DNA from: Bacteroidales bacterium
GTDB lineage: Bacteria > Bacteroidota > Bacteroidia > Bacteroidales > F082
Length of the DNA stretch: 64,000 bases
Reading direction: 5' to 3'
NCBI GenBank assembly: GCA_017651645.1
Contig: JAGCCO010000005.1
Location: 32,108 to 96,107 of the forward strand
This document shows, in pieces, positions 1-8,880 of this stretch. Under the pieces are notes generated by a model. It had not been told where the DNA came from. It saw only the letters and a program-made list of their open reading frames with translations, and did not search any database. The position numbers were made by a program, and so were the translations under genes. Each line of letters begins with the position of its first letter. Positions within the stretch are counted from its first letter, which is position 1.

Positions 1-1757
1 CCAAGACAAGCTCCGTCAACCAGACCTTAGCCTCACCACTTTATAAAAAAGCCGAGATTCCCGAGGTCTACGAAGAACTGACCCTGACCTTCAAAGGCAA
101 CTACAAGGTCGTTTTCCGTGCCTATGATGCTGGCGTGGCCTACCGTTTCGAGACCGACTTCCGTAAACCCATCATCATCGAAAACGAGACTGCCGACTTC
201 AACTTCGATGCCGATTATCAGGCACTTATCCCTTATGTCAACGCACGTAAAGGTGAAGGTGACTTCATCAACCAGCAGTTCTACAATTCGTTTGAGAACA
301 CCTATACCCATACCCCGCTGAGCAAGATGGAACCTGAGCGTTTGGCTTTCCTGCCTGTGCTTGTAGAACTCAACGATGGCAAGAAAGCGGTCATCACCGA
401 ATCCGACTTGGAGGACTTCCCCGGATTGTATCTCCGCAACGAGAAAGGCAAGAATGGCTTCACCGCTGTCCACGCCGGCTATCCCAAAGTGGAAGAACAA
501 GGCGGCCATAACAATCTGCAATATGTCGTGAAGGAACGTGAAAGCTTTGTGGCCAAGACCGCTGGCAAACGCGCCTTCCCTTGGCGTATCGTCACCATCT
601 CGGAGAGTGACAAGGAACTGGCCAATAATGACTTGGTCTACCTTCTGGCCTCGCCCTGCCGTGTAAACAACCTCTCTTGGATCAAGCCCGGTAAAGTGGC
701 ATGGGACTGGTGGAACGCCTGGAACATCTATGGCGTCGACTTCAAGGCAGGCATCAACAACGACACCTATAAATATTATATCGATTTCGCCAGCCAATTC
801 GGCATCGAATACGTTATCTTAGATGAAGGCTGGGCTGTCAACAAACAGGCCGACCTTTTCCAGGTGGTCCCCGAAATCGACATCAAGGAACTCGTGGACT
901 ATGGCGCTGAGCGTAATGTGGGCATTGTGCTTTGGGCAGGTCATGCCGCCATCGACAAGGACATGGAACGTGTGTGTAAGTTCTATTCCGAGATGGGCGT
1001 GAAAGGCTTCAAGGTCGATTTCATGGACCGCGACGACCAGAAGGTAGTGGACTTCTACTACCGCATGGCCGAAACTGCCGCCCGTTATCACCTCTTCATC
1101 GATTTCCATGGGGCATACAAGCCCACGGGACTCAACCGCACCTATCCCAATGTGCTTAACCATGAGGGCGTGTACGGTCTGGAACAGGCCAAGTGGGACA
1201 ACCAGAGCGATCTTGTCGTTAACGAAGTCACCATTCCCTTCATCCGCATGGTAGCTGGTCCGCTCGACTACACCCAAGGCGCGATGAAGAACGCCAACAA
1301 GAACAACTTCGCAGCCATCTACACCGAGCCGATGAGTCAAGGCACACGCTGCCGCCAATTGGCCGAATATGTGATTTTTGAATCTCCTTTCAACATGCTC
1401 TGCGATAGCCCAAGCAACTACATGAAAGAAGAAGAATGCACCCAATTCATCGCCAACGTACCCACCACTTGGGACGAGACCGTGGTCTTGGATGGCAAGG
1501 TGGGTGAATATCTCGTCATCGCCCGCCGCAAGGACTTCCATTGGTATGTCGGTGCCATCACTAACTGGGAGGAACGAGACCTGTATCTCGACCTCTCAGT
1601 ACTGCCTAACTTCGGTGCCAAGTCAGGACACATCTTCCGCGACGGTCCCAACGCCAATCGTGTGGCAAAAGACTATGTGTCGGAACAAGCCCAAGTCTGG
1701 GGCAACACCGTTAAAGTGCATCTCGCCAAAGGCGGAGGAGCCGTGATGGTGTTCTAA
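1..1757 (+). CDS. GH97 family glycoside hydrolase, partial (5' end outside window)
   Basis: The reading frame is open to the left edge, so the signal peptide and first part of the N-terminal sandwich domain are missing. Visible are FRAYDAGVAYRF (end of the GH97 N-terminal domain), the barrel segment WDWWNAWNIYGVDFKAG and YVILDEGW, and GFKVDFMDRDD. The Asp codon at 1017-1019 lies where retaining GH97 enzymes have their nucleophile. A Glu at 1182-1184 (GLEQ) lies 55 residues later, the spacing I recall for the acid/base in the retaining B. thetaiotaomicron enzyme. This points to the retaining, alpha-galactosidase-like subgroup rather than inverting SusB. It ends 10 bases before rhamnulokinase, so it probably trims galactosyl-type side chains from pectin in the same operon. 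The family is clear; substrate is inference. Confidence 0.9.
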   Translation, partial: KTSSVNQTLASPLYKKAEIPEVYEELTLTFKGNYKVVFRAYDAGVAYRFETDFRKPIIIENETADFNFDADYQALIPYVNARKGEGDFINQQFYNSFENTYTHTPLSKMEPERLAFLPVLVELNDGKKAVITESDLEDFPGLYLRNEKGKNGFTAVHAGYPKVEEQGGHNNLQYVVKERESFVAKTAGKRAFPWRIVTISESDKELANNDLVYLLASPCRVNNLSWIKPGKVAWDWWNAWNIYGVDFKAGINNDTYKYYIDFASQFGIEYVILDEGWAVNKQADLFQVVPEIDIKELVDYGAERNVGIVLWAGHAAIDKDMERVCKFYSEMGVKGFKVDFMDRDDQKVVDFYYRMAETAARYHLFIDFHGAYKPTGLNRTYPNVLNHEGVYGLEQAKWDNQSDLVVNEVTIPFIRMVAGPLDYTQGAMKNANKNNFAAIYTEPMSQGTRCRQLAEYVIFESPFNMLCDSPSNYMKEEECTQFIANVPTTWDETVVLDGKVGEYLVIARRKDFHWYVGAITNWEERDLYLDLSVLPNFGAKSGHIFRDGPNANRVAKDYVSEQAQVWGNTVKVHLAKGGGAVMVF

Positions 1758-1767
1758 GACGACAACC

Positions 1768-3195
1768 ATGGACAAACACTATCATTTCCTCGCTTTCGAC
1801 TGCGGTGCTACCAGCGGAAGGGCTATCCTTGGCACTTTTGCCGACGGCAATTTCCGCATGGAAGAGGTCTACCGTTTCCCAAACCAAACCCTCGAGATCG
1901 GCGGGAAGTACTACTGGAATGTCTACGGCATTTATGAGCATTTTATCAAATGCCTGACCGAAGTAGGCAAACGCCATATTCCCATCGATTCCATCGGGGT
2001 CGACACCTGGGGCGTCGACTTCGGCTGCATCGGCCACGACGGTACATTGCTGGGCTTACCCCGCGCTTACCGCGACCCATACACCGATGGTGTTCCTGAG
2101 AAGTTCTTTAAGATGGTCTCTCGCGAGAAACTCTACTCCTTGACTGGCACCCAAATCATGAATTTCAACACCATCTTCCAGATGTTCGCCCAAGCCGAGG
2201 AAGGCAGCGTAGCCTACAAACACGCCAAAAAGATCCTTTTCATGCCCGACCTCCTCGCCTACCTGCTGACACGTGGCAAAGTGTGCGAATATACTATCGC
2301 CTCCACCTCGGGCCTGATGAATCAAAATACCAAACAGTTTGAGCCTTCGTTGATGGCAGCGGTAGGCCTAAGCCAAGACCAAATCCCTGACAGGGTTCAA
2401 CCGGGAGAAGTGGTGGGAAGACTACGTTACAACATCGCCAATGAAACTGGTTTGGGCGAGGTGCCCGTGGTGGCTGTGGCAGGTCACGACACGGCTTCGG
2501 CCATCGTCGCTGTGCCTGCTGAGAACGAACGTTTTGCCTACCTCAGCAGCGGCACCTGGAGCTTGATGGGCATCGAAACTAATGAGCCTATCATCAACGA
2601 GACCTCGGCACGGCTCAACTTCACCAACGAAGGTGGCATTGAAGGCACCACGCGTTTCTTGAAAAACATCACGGGGATGTGGCTCGTGGAGCAATGCCGC
2701 AAGAAATGGCAGGCTCAAGGCAAAGACTACACCTACGCAGAGATGACTGAGATGGCACAGTTGGCCAAGGCCTATGCAGGCCGCATCAACCCTGATGACA
2801 CGCGTTTTGCGCATCCCACGGACATGGAAGCCGAAATCCGCAATGCATTGTTTGATAACGGCTTCTCTGCTCCGGCCAATGATAGTGAAATGCTCAGCTG
2901 CATCTATCATAGCCTTGCCGAACGGTATAAAGAGGTCTTGGATCAGTTGCAAGAGATGGCTCCCTTCCAAATCGAGAAACTGCACATCATCGGCGGTGGC
3001 TCAGCCAACGACTTGCTCAACCAATGGACCGCTGATGCCATTGGCATGCCCGTCGTGGCTGGTCCTACCGAAGCCACAGCCATCGGCAACCTGATGGTGC
3101 AGGCTAAAGCGGCAGAACTTATCTTCGACCGTTGGGCAATGCGAAAGATGATAGCAGAGACCTTTCAAGTAAAGCGATACTGTCCTGATACATAA
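1768..3195 (+). CDS. rhaB: L-rhamnulokinase
   Basis: 475 residues, the normal length for the family. It phosphorylates L-rhamnulose with ATP to L-rhamnulose 1-phosphate in the cytoplasm. The FGGY-kinase N-terminal phosphate-binding loop is FDCGATSGRAILG. The second ATPase half carries VAGHDTASA, YLSSGTWSLMG and, near the C-terminus, HIIGGGSANDLLNQW followed by GPTEATAIGN. The rhamnulokinase assignment over other FGGY kinases rests on the whole-protein pattern and on rhaA and rhaD downstream. It starts 10 bases after the GH97 stop and is followed after 15 bases by the GH106 gene, so it is part of one transcript. Confidence 0.95.
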   Translation: MDKHYHFLAFDCGATSGRAILGTFADGNFRMEEVYRFPNQTLEIGGKYYWNVYGIYEHFIKCLTEVGKRHIPIDSIGVDTWGVDFGCIGHDGTLLGLPRAYRDPYTDGVPEKFFKMVSREKLYSLTGTQIMNFNTIFQMFAQAEEGSVAYKHAKKILFMPDLLAYLLTRGKVCEYTIASTSGLMNQNTKQFEPSLMAAVGLSQDQIPDRVQPGEVVGRLRYNIANETGLGEVPVVAVAGHDTASAIVAVPAENERFAYLSSGTWSLMGIETNEPIINETSARLNFTNEGGIEGTTRFLKNITGMWLVEQCRKKWQAQGKDYTYAEMTEMAQLAKAYAGRINPDDTRFAHPTDMEAEIRNALFDNGFSAPANDSEMLSCIYHSLAERYKEVLDQLQEMAPFQIEKLHIIGGGSANDLLNQWTADAIGMPVVAGPTEATAIGNLMVQAKAAELIFDRWAMRKMIAETFQVKRYCPDT

Positions 3196-3210
3196 TACTA
3201 TACCGCTTCC

Positions 3211-6129
3211 ATGAAACGCTTATTACAAACCATACTGCTCCTTTTGGTCGGGTTGGCTCTCTGCCAATGCGGGTCAAAACACGACACGCTTACCACGGAA
3301 CAACTATACCAAGCGTTTCGACAACCCACCTCAGAATACCGTCCTTTTGTACGCTGGTGGTGGAATGGTGACAAGGTGGAAGCTGAAGAGTTGGTGCGGG
3401 AAATGCGACTCCTCAAAGAAGCCGGCATCGGTGGTGTGGAGATCAATCCTATCGCCTTCCCTACCTACTGCGACAGCCTTGGGAAAGCCTCATTGCAATG
3501 GTTGAGTCCCGAATGGATCGACATGCTTAAGGTCTGCTTCGATGAAGCCGATTCTTTAGATATGACCTGCGACCTGCTCGTAGGCTCAGGTTGGCCTTTT
3601 GGCGCAGAGTTTCTAAAAGAAGACGAACGCGCTCAGATTGTGGTCAACTATGCGGAAACGGTGACAGGTCCAACCAGTTTGACCATCATCCGAGATAGCA
3701 TCTGTAACCGTGCCTTGCCTAAGGTCAGTTCGCCCTACAAAGGCAACACCAAGGAGCTGATGATGCTGAGGCTTTATCCTAATCCAGCATCAAATGTTGA
3801 TGATTTTATTGAATTAGGGTCGGCCCTTCGACAGGCTCAGGGACCTCAGTTTGACAGCATTTTCACCATCGAAATCCCAGAAGGGGAATACTCTTTGGCC
3901 GCCTTGGTGAAAATCAACGGCTTCCTTGAGGTCATCAACGGCGCCCCGGGAGCGGCCGGTCCCGTGCTCGACCACTTCAACACCGAGGCGGTTAATAGAT
4001 ACCTGTATAACATGTCGGACAAGATAGAGCAGCAGATTGGGCCGCTGAAGGGCAAGATCCGCGCCCTCTTTACCGACAGCATGGAGCTCGAAGGGGCCAA
4101 CTGGACCAACGATATGGCTGAGGCGTTCCAAAAACGCTACGGCTACGACATCACCGAATGGCTGCCGTTTATCCTCTTCAAGATTGGCTCGATGGGCAGT
4201 GCACTCAACTATAACCCAGTGGTTCCCGTGACCGAAGACTTCCAAAAGGAGATCCAACGAGCGCGTTACGACTTCGAGGACTTCAAGGCCCAGCTGATGC
4301 AGGAACGCTTCACCGATACTTATCTTGACTGGTGCCACCAACTCGGCGTGAAAGCCCGTGCCCAGGCCTACGGTCGCGGCTTCTATCCTTTGGAAAACGC
4401 CATGGGTTACGACATCCCCGAAGGCGAGTCGTGGACCACCAACTGGTTGCGCCACAAACCTGGCGAGGAAATGTCGGAAACCGACTACCGCCGCGGCCGC
4501 GCCTATACCATGGTCAACAAGTTCGTGTCGTCAGGCGCCCACCTTGCTGGCAACCGCACCGTTAGTTGCGAGGAGATGACCAATACTTACACCGTCTTCA
4601 ACATGACTCTCGAGCAACTGAAGATTGGCGGTGACCAATCAGCCATGTCGGGCGTGACCCACAGCGTCTTCCACGGCTTCAACTACTCGCCCAACCTTGA
4701 AGCACCCTTCCCGGGCTGGCTGCGCTATGGCGCCTTTTACAGCGAACGCAACAACTGGTGGCCATTTTTCCATCTATATAACGAATACAAGGCACGGCTC
4801 TCCTACGCCCTGCAACACGGCACCTACTATGCCGATATCGCTATCCTCAACCCCGAGAACGACATGTGGAGCACCATCGGGATGCAGAACGAGCCCTTCC
4901 CCAACACCACCCGTGCCCCTTACAAAACCTTGATTTGGGAAGCCATCAACAAATGTGGAGGCGGGGTGGACTATGTGAGCGAAAACATTATTAACCGATC
5001 AAACATCAAGAAGGGCAACTTGTGCTTCAACCAAAGGAAATACAACACCTTGATGCTCATTGATGTGGAAAGCCTTCATCCCGAGACCGCTGAGCAACTG
5101 CTGCGTTTTGTGGAGACAGGGGGCAAGATTCTTTGCATCGACACCATCCCTTACCAATCACTGGGCACGCCGCAACATCATGCAGAAAACGACTCGCTTG
5201 TCAAGGCCACGATGGAAAAAGTGATGCAACACAAAGACCATTTCGTTTTTGTTGAGCCGCCCAAAGAGGGTTTCATCCCTTGGTACGACAGCCTGATGAA
5301 AGCTGAACAGCTACCTCGTTACCTCGATATCGAAAGTCCCGACCCCTATGGGATGCAAAACCGCTATACCACCGATGATGGTAGCCAGATGATCTTGTTG
5401 AGCAACAGCCATCGATACGATACACACCAAACCAAAATCACCTTCAGCGATGCCTTGACCCACAAACGCCAAGCCCAGGTCTGGGACTTGCAGACAGGCG
5501 AACGCTACAGTCTGCCATTGGATGAAAACAATAGTTACATCTTTGATCTTGGACCTGTCGAATCGGTGCTCATCGTGTTCGAAAGGACCAAAAAGGACCA
5601 GCAACTGCCCGTTTGGGAACCGCCACATACGGTTATTAATGCGATGTCGCCTACCGACCTCTCAGAGGGCTGGAATATCACACTTTGCCACAGCCTCTTG
5701 CATGACACCACAACAGCCCATTTCGACACCTTGTTTGACCTGAAGGACAATGAGGAATACCAGCATTTCTGTGGCACTATCGTTTATCGGAAAACCATTG
5801 ACCATCTAGGTACAGACGTTGCGCGCAACGTCTCAACAATACTGGATTTAGGCCTAGTGGAAGGCGTCTCCGAGATGTTCGTCAACGGACAATCTGTTGG
5901 TATACAATATTTTGGCCGCAGGCTCTATGACCTTAGCAAAGTCCTTCATGAAGGGCAAAACGACATAGAAATCCGAGTGACCACCACCATGGGCAACTAC
6001 CTTAAAACCTTCGACCGCGAGAAAAACCAGACCACTTGGGTCTACGTCAACCATCCCCGACGGGATCAACCCTTGCAACCTATGGGTCTGTTAGGACCAG
6101 TGAGAATCTATAAAACTGATATACAATGA
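3211..6129 (+). CDS. GH106 alpha-L-rhamnosidase, lipoprotein
   Basis: 972 residues. A lipobox (LALCQC) puts the acylated Cys at about residue 20, so the enzyme is probably anchored to a membrane, facing the periplasm or surface. The GH106 hallmark is near the N-terminus: FVRWWWNGDKVEAEELVREM then AGIGGVEINPIAFP. Further family blocks are LFTDSMELEGANW, GESWTTNWLRHKPGE and YADIAILNPENDMW; a C-terminal beta-sandwich carries VSEMFVNGQSVG. It releases terminal L-rhamnose from pectic oligosaccharides for the kinase and isomerase next to it. Two short genomic repeats sit in frame inside it (3818-3844 and 5810-5837), giving the peptides LRQAQGP and TDVARNVST. Its stop overlaps the GH28 start by ATGA. 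Confidence 0.93.
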   Translation: MKRLLQTILLLLVGLALCQCGSKHDTLTTEQLYQAFRQPTSEYRPFVRWWWNGDKVEAEELVREMRLLKEAGIGGVEINPIAFPTYCDSLGKASLQWLSPEWIDMLKVCFDEADSLDMTCDLLVGSGWPFGAEFLKEDERAQIVVNYAETVTGPTSLTIIRDSICNRALPKVSSPYKGNTKELMMLRLYPNPASNVDDFIELGSALRQAQGPQFDSIFTIEIPEGEYSLAALVKINGFLEVINGAPGAAGPVLDHFNTEAVNRYLYNMSDKIEQQIGPLKGKIRALFTDSMELEGANWTNDMAEAFQKRYGYDITEWLPFILFKIGSMGSALNYNPVVPVTEDFQKEIQRARYDFEDFKAQLMQERFTDTYLDWCHQLGVKARAQAYGRGFYPLENAMGYDIPEGESWTTNWLRHKPGEEMSETDYRRGRAYTMVNKFVSSGAHLAGNRTVSCEEMTNTYTVFNMTLEQLKIGGDQSAMSGVTHSVFHGFNYSPNLEAPFPGWLRYGAFYSERNNWWPFFHLYNEYKARLSYALQHGTYYADIAILNPENDMWSTIGMQNEPFPNTTRAPYKTLIWEAINKCGGGVDYVSENIINRSNIKKGNLCFNQRKYNTLMLIDVESLHPETAEQLLRFVETGGKILCIDTIPYQSLGTPQHHAENDSLVKATMEKVMQHKDHFVFVEPPKEGFIPWYDSLMKAEQLPRYLDIESPDPYGMQNRYTTDDGSQMILLSNSHRYDTHQTKITFSDALTHKRQAQVWDLQTGERYSLPLDENNSYIFDLGPVESVLIVFERTKKDQQLPVWEPPHTVINAMSPTDLSEGWNITLCHSLLHDTTTAHFDTLFDLKDNEEYQHFCGTIVYRKTIDHLGTDVARNVSTILDLGLVEGVSEMFVNGQSVGIQYFGRRLYDLSKVLHEGQNDIEIRVTTTMGNYLKTFDREKNQTTWVYVNHPRRDQPLQPMGLLGPVRIYKTDIQ
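3818..3844. repeat. Short palindromic-type repeat inside the GH106 gene, translated in frame as LRQAQGP
   Basis: The core CCTTCGACAGGCTCAGGG resembles small dispersed repeats that I know from many bacterial genomes, often translated as LRQAQGP on one strand and LSLSKGRP on the other. Both translations occur here. The surrounding codons look like normal GH106 linker, so the element appears to have entered without breaking the frame. Only this copy was seen in the window, so the repeat identity rests on recall. Confidence 0.65.
5810..5837. repeat. GACGTTGC palindrome inside the GH106 gene
   Basis: AGACGTTGC (5814-5822), two bases, then GCAACGTCT (5825-5833) form a perfect 9-base inverted repeat flanked by GTAC and CAAC. 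Closely related palindromes occur between genes at 32248-32273 and 39226-39253. Here it is read in frame as TDVARNVST within the C-terminal sandwich domain. Confidence 0.75.
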
Positions 6130-7604
6130 AAAAACACTTATTAACCCTCTGCTTCACCCTGATGTTGGGTCTCAGCCATGCCTTTGCCGACAACCAACAG
6201 CCCATCTACAACTCCTCCTTATTCGGCATCCGCAGCGACGGCGTGACGATGAACACCCGCAGCATACAGTTCGCCATCGACTGGATCGCGGAACAAGGCG
6301 GTGGCACCCTGCGCTTCTGGGTGGGCCGTTACCTGACTGGCAGCATACACCTCAAATCCAATGTCACCATCGAATTGGTGGAAGGTGCCGTACTCGTCGG
6401 CAGCACCAACCCTCTCGATTATGATCGTCTGGTGGCCACCAACGACCATGCGCTCATTCTTGCCGAAGGGGTTGAGAACATTAGATTGATAGGCTATTAC
6501 AACAGCGGCGGTGTTATCGAAGGACAAGGACGAGCATTGGGTAACAACTGCACCGACCTCGTGCACAAAGGCCTCATGAAAGACAAGTTGAGCAACGACC
6601 GTGTAGGCGAAGGTTTCCGTCCAAGGCTATTGATCTTCAGGGAATGCAAGAATGTGGAAGTCGATAATGTGACCTTCCGCAATGCCGCCAACTGGGTCAC
6701 CATGTACGACCAATGCGAGAATGTCAAAGTCAACAACGTGCGCATCCAAAGCACGGCCTTCTGGAACAATGACGGCATCGACATTGTGGATTGCGATGGC
6801 TTTGTGCTGACCAATAGCTATGTTGATGCCAGCGATGATGCCATTTGTCTCAAGTCACACAGCGCCAAGAAGTTGTGCCAAAACATAGAAGTTCGCAACT
6901 GTACCGCCCGCAGCAGTGCCAGCGGCATCAAGTTCGGCACCATGGGGGCAGGCGGATTCAAGAATGTGAAGATCATCAACAACACCGTCTACGACACCTA
7001 CCGCAGCGCCATCACCATACAAAGCGTCGACGGTGGCATCTGCGAGAACATCCTCGTCGACTCACTCTACGCCACCAACGTGGGCAACGCCATCTACCTC
7101 AATGTCGGTGCCCGTCGCGACAAGCAGAGCTTCATGGACGGCATCACCATCCGCAACCTGTATTGCGAGGTGGCCGCCACCAAACCCGATGCAGGCTACG
7201 AATACGAAGGTCCCATCGAAGACCTGCCACGCAACATCTCCCCATGCGGCATTATCGGACTGAAAGACAGTAAGATAAAGAATGTCACCTTGGAGAATAT
7301 AGAAATCGTCTTCCCTGGCGGCGGTGATCCACACTATGCCCATGTGGGCCTCGATGAGTTGGACAAAGTGCCCGAGATGCCCAAGGCCTATCCAGAGTTC
7401 TCGCAACACATGGAGCTACCCGCCTGGGGATTCTTCGTCCGCCACGTCGACGGCCTGACCATGAACAACATCAAGCTGACAGCACTGAAGAAAGACTACC
7501 GTACCGCCATCGTAATGGATGATGTCAACAATCACGATATCAACAATCTAACCGTAATTGAACCCGACAGCCACACAAAAGAATCCGTTTTTGAGCGGAA
7601 ATAA
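6126..7604 (+). CDS. GH28-type polygalacturonase / rhamnogalacturonan hydrolase
   Basis: 492 residues with a cleavable signal peptide (MKKHLLTLCFTLMLGLSHAFA). The N-terminus FGIRSDGVTMNTRSIQFAID is the usual opening of the pectinase beta-helix. The expected GH28 catalytic Asp residues are visible as NND (214-216) and DD (237-238, in DASDDAICLKS), followed by SGIKFGTMG; repeated NV-rich strands mark the beta-helix. Enzymes of this group cut galacturonic acid-containing backbones such as rhamnogalacturonan I, which fits the rhamnose genes around it. It overlaps the GH106 stop by four bases, implying translational coupling. The exact bond cut (exo or endo, galacturonan or rhamnogalacturonan) cannot be read from the sequence. 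Confidence 0.88.
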   Translation: MKKHLLTLCFTLMLGLSHAFADNQQPIYNSSLFGIRSDGVTMNTRSIQFAIDWIAEQGGGTLRFWVGRYLTGSIHLKSNVTIELVEGAVLVGSTNPLDYDRLVATNDHALILAEGVENIRLIGYYNSGGVIEGQGRALGNNCTDLVHKGLMKDKLSNDRVGEGFRPRLLIFRECKNVEVDNVTFRNAANWVTMYDQCENVKVNNVRIQSTAFWNNDGIDIVDCDGFVLTNSYVDASDDAICLKSHSAKKLCQNIEVRNCTARSSASGIKFGTMGAGGFKNVKIINNTVYDTYRSAITIQSVDGGICENILVDSLYATNVGNAIYLNVGARRDKQSFMDGITIRNLYCEVAATKPDAGYEYEGPIEDLPRNISPCGIIGLKDSKIKNVTLENIEIVFPGGGDPHYAHVGLDELDKVPEMPKAYPEFSQHMELPAWGFFVRHVDGLTMNNIKLTALKKDYRTAIVMDDVNNHDINNLTVIEPDSHTKESVFERK

Positions 7605-7626
7605 TCCTAAAGAACACTACAAACCT

Positions 7627-8877
7627 ATGAACGAATCCAACATCCTCAACGCTTACACCCTAGCCAAAGAACGCTACGCCAACCTCGGCATCGACACTGA
7701 CCAAGCCATCTCCACCCTCGAAAAGACCCCTATCTCGCTGCATTGCTGGCAGACCGACGACGTGATGGGCTTTGAGAGCCAAGCCGGCCTCTCGGGCGGC
7801 ATCCAGACCACGGGCAACTACCCAGGTCGCGCCCGAACCATCAACGAGGTACGCGCCGACCTCGAGTTCGTCAACTCGTTGCTCGCCGGCACACAGCGTG
7901 TTAATCTTCACGAGATCTATGGCGATTTTGGTGGAAAATATGTCGACCGCGACCAAGTAGGCGTGGAACACTTCCAAAGCTGGATCGACTGGAGCAAATC
8001 AGTGGGCATGAAGCTCGACTTCAACTCCACCTCCTTCGGTCATCCCAAGAGCGGTGACCTCAGCCTCGCTAACCCTGACCCCTCCATTCGCGCCTTCTGG
8101 ATCGAGCACACCAAACGCTGCCGCCGCATCGCCGACGCCATGGGCAAGGCACAAGGCGACCCTTGTATCATGAACATCTGGGTGCACGACGGCCTGAAAG
8201 ACCTCACCGTGGAACGCAAGCGTTACCGTGAGCTGTTGGCCGCCTCGTTGGATGAGATATTGGCTGAAGAATTTCCTGACATGAAATCCTGCGTCGAGGC
8301 CAAATTGTTTGGCATCGGCTTGGAGAATTTCACCGTCGGCTCGCACGATTTCTACGCAGGCTATTGCGCCACCCGAAAGGTCATCTACACTCTCGACACA
8401 GGTCACTACGAACCCACTGAGAATGTGTCGGATATGGTGTCGTCACTGTTGCTGTATGTTCCAGAGTTAATGCTCCATGTCAGCCGTCCTATCCGTTGGG
8501 ACTCCGACCATGTCACCCTGATGAACGACCAGACCCTCGAGCTTTTCAAGGAAATCGTCCGTGCCGAAGCCCTCCATCGCGCCCATATCGGCCTCGACTA
8601 CTTCGACGCCTCTATCAACAGAATCGGAGCCTATATTATCGGCACCCGCGCCACACAAAAATGCCTGCTGCAAGCCCTGTTGGAGCCGTTGCAACTGCTA
8701 CGTCAATACGAAGACAACGGTCAAGGCTTTGAAAAACTGGCTTTGTTGGAGGAGATGAAGTCGCTGCCCTTTGGCGCCGTATATGACTACTTCAACCTGA
8801 AGAATAATGTCCCCATCGGCGAGGAATTCATCGCCAAAGTACAGCAATATGAGAAAGATGTAACCTCAAAGCGATAA
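7627..8877 (+). CDS. rhaA: L-rhamnose isomerase
   Basis: 416 residues from the ATG at 7627, close to the roughly 420 of the E. coli enzyme. It interconverts L-rhamnose and L-rhamnulose using divalent metal. The frame stays open upstream to 7558 inside the GH28 gene, but the ATG at 7627 gives the expected N-terminus (MNESNILNAYTLAKERYANL) and follows the GH28 stop by 22 bases. Family blocks seen: ISLHCWQTDDVMGFE, LDFNSTSFGHPKS, LDTGHYEPTENVSDM and the metal-binding RWDSDHVTLMND. Upstream are rhaB and two hydrolases; the permease starts 3 bases downstream. Confidence 0.96.
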   Translation: MNESNILNAYTLAKERYANLGIDTDQAISTLEKTPISLHCWQTDDVMGFESQAGLSGGIQTTGNYPGRARTINEVRADLEFVNSLLAGTQRVNLHEIYGDFGGKYVDRDQVGVEHFQSWIDWSKSVGMKLDFNSTSFGHPKSGDLSLANPDPSIRAFWIEHTKRCRRIADAMGKAQGDPCIMNIWVHDGLKDLTVERKRYRELLAASLDEILAEEFPDMKSCVEAKLFGIGLENFTVGSHDFYAGYCATRKVIYTLDTGHYEPTENVSDMVSSLLLYVPELMLHVSRPIRWDSDHVTLMNDQTLELFKEIVRAEALHRAHIGLDYFDASINRIGAYIIGTRATQKCLLQALLEPLQLLRQYEDNGQGFEKLALLEEMKSLPFGAVYDYFNLKNNVPIGEEFIAKVQQYEKDVTSKR

Positions 8878-8880
8878 ACC

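Noticed and set aside
819..1541. 240-codon open frame on the minus strand
   Set aside because: Antisense to the GH97 gene; shadow of biased codon use.
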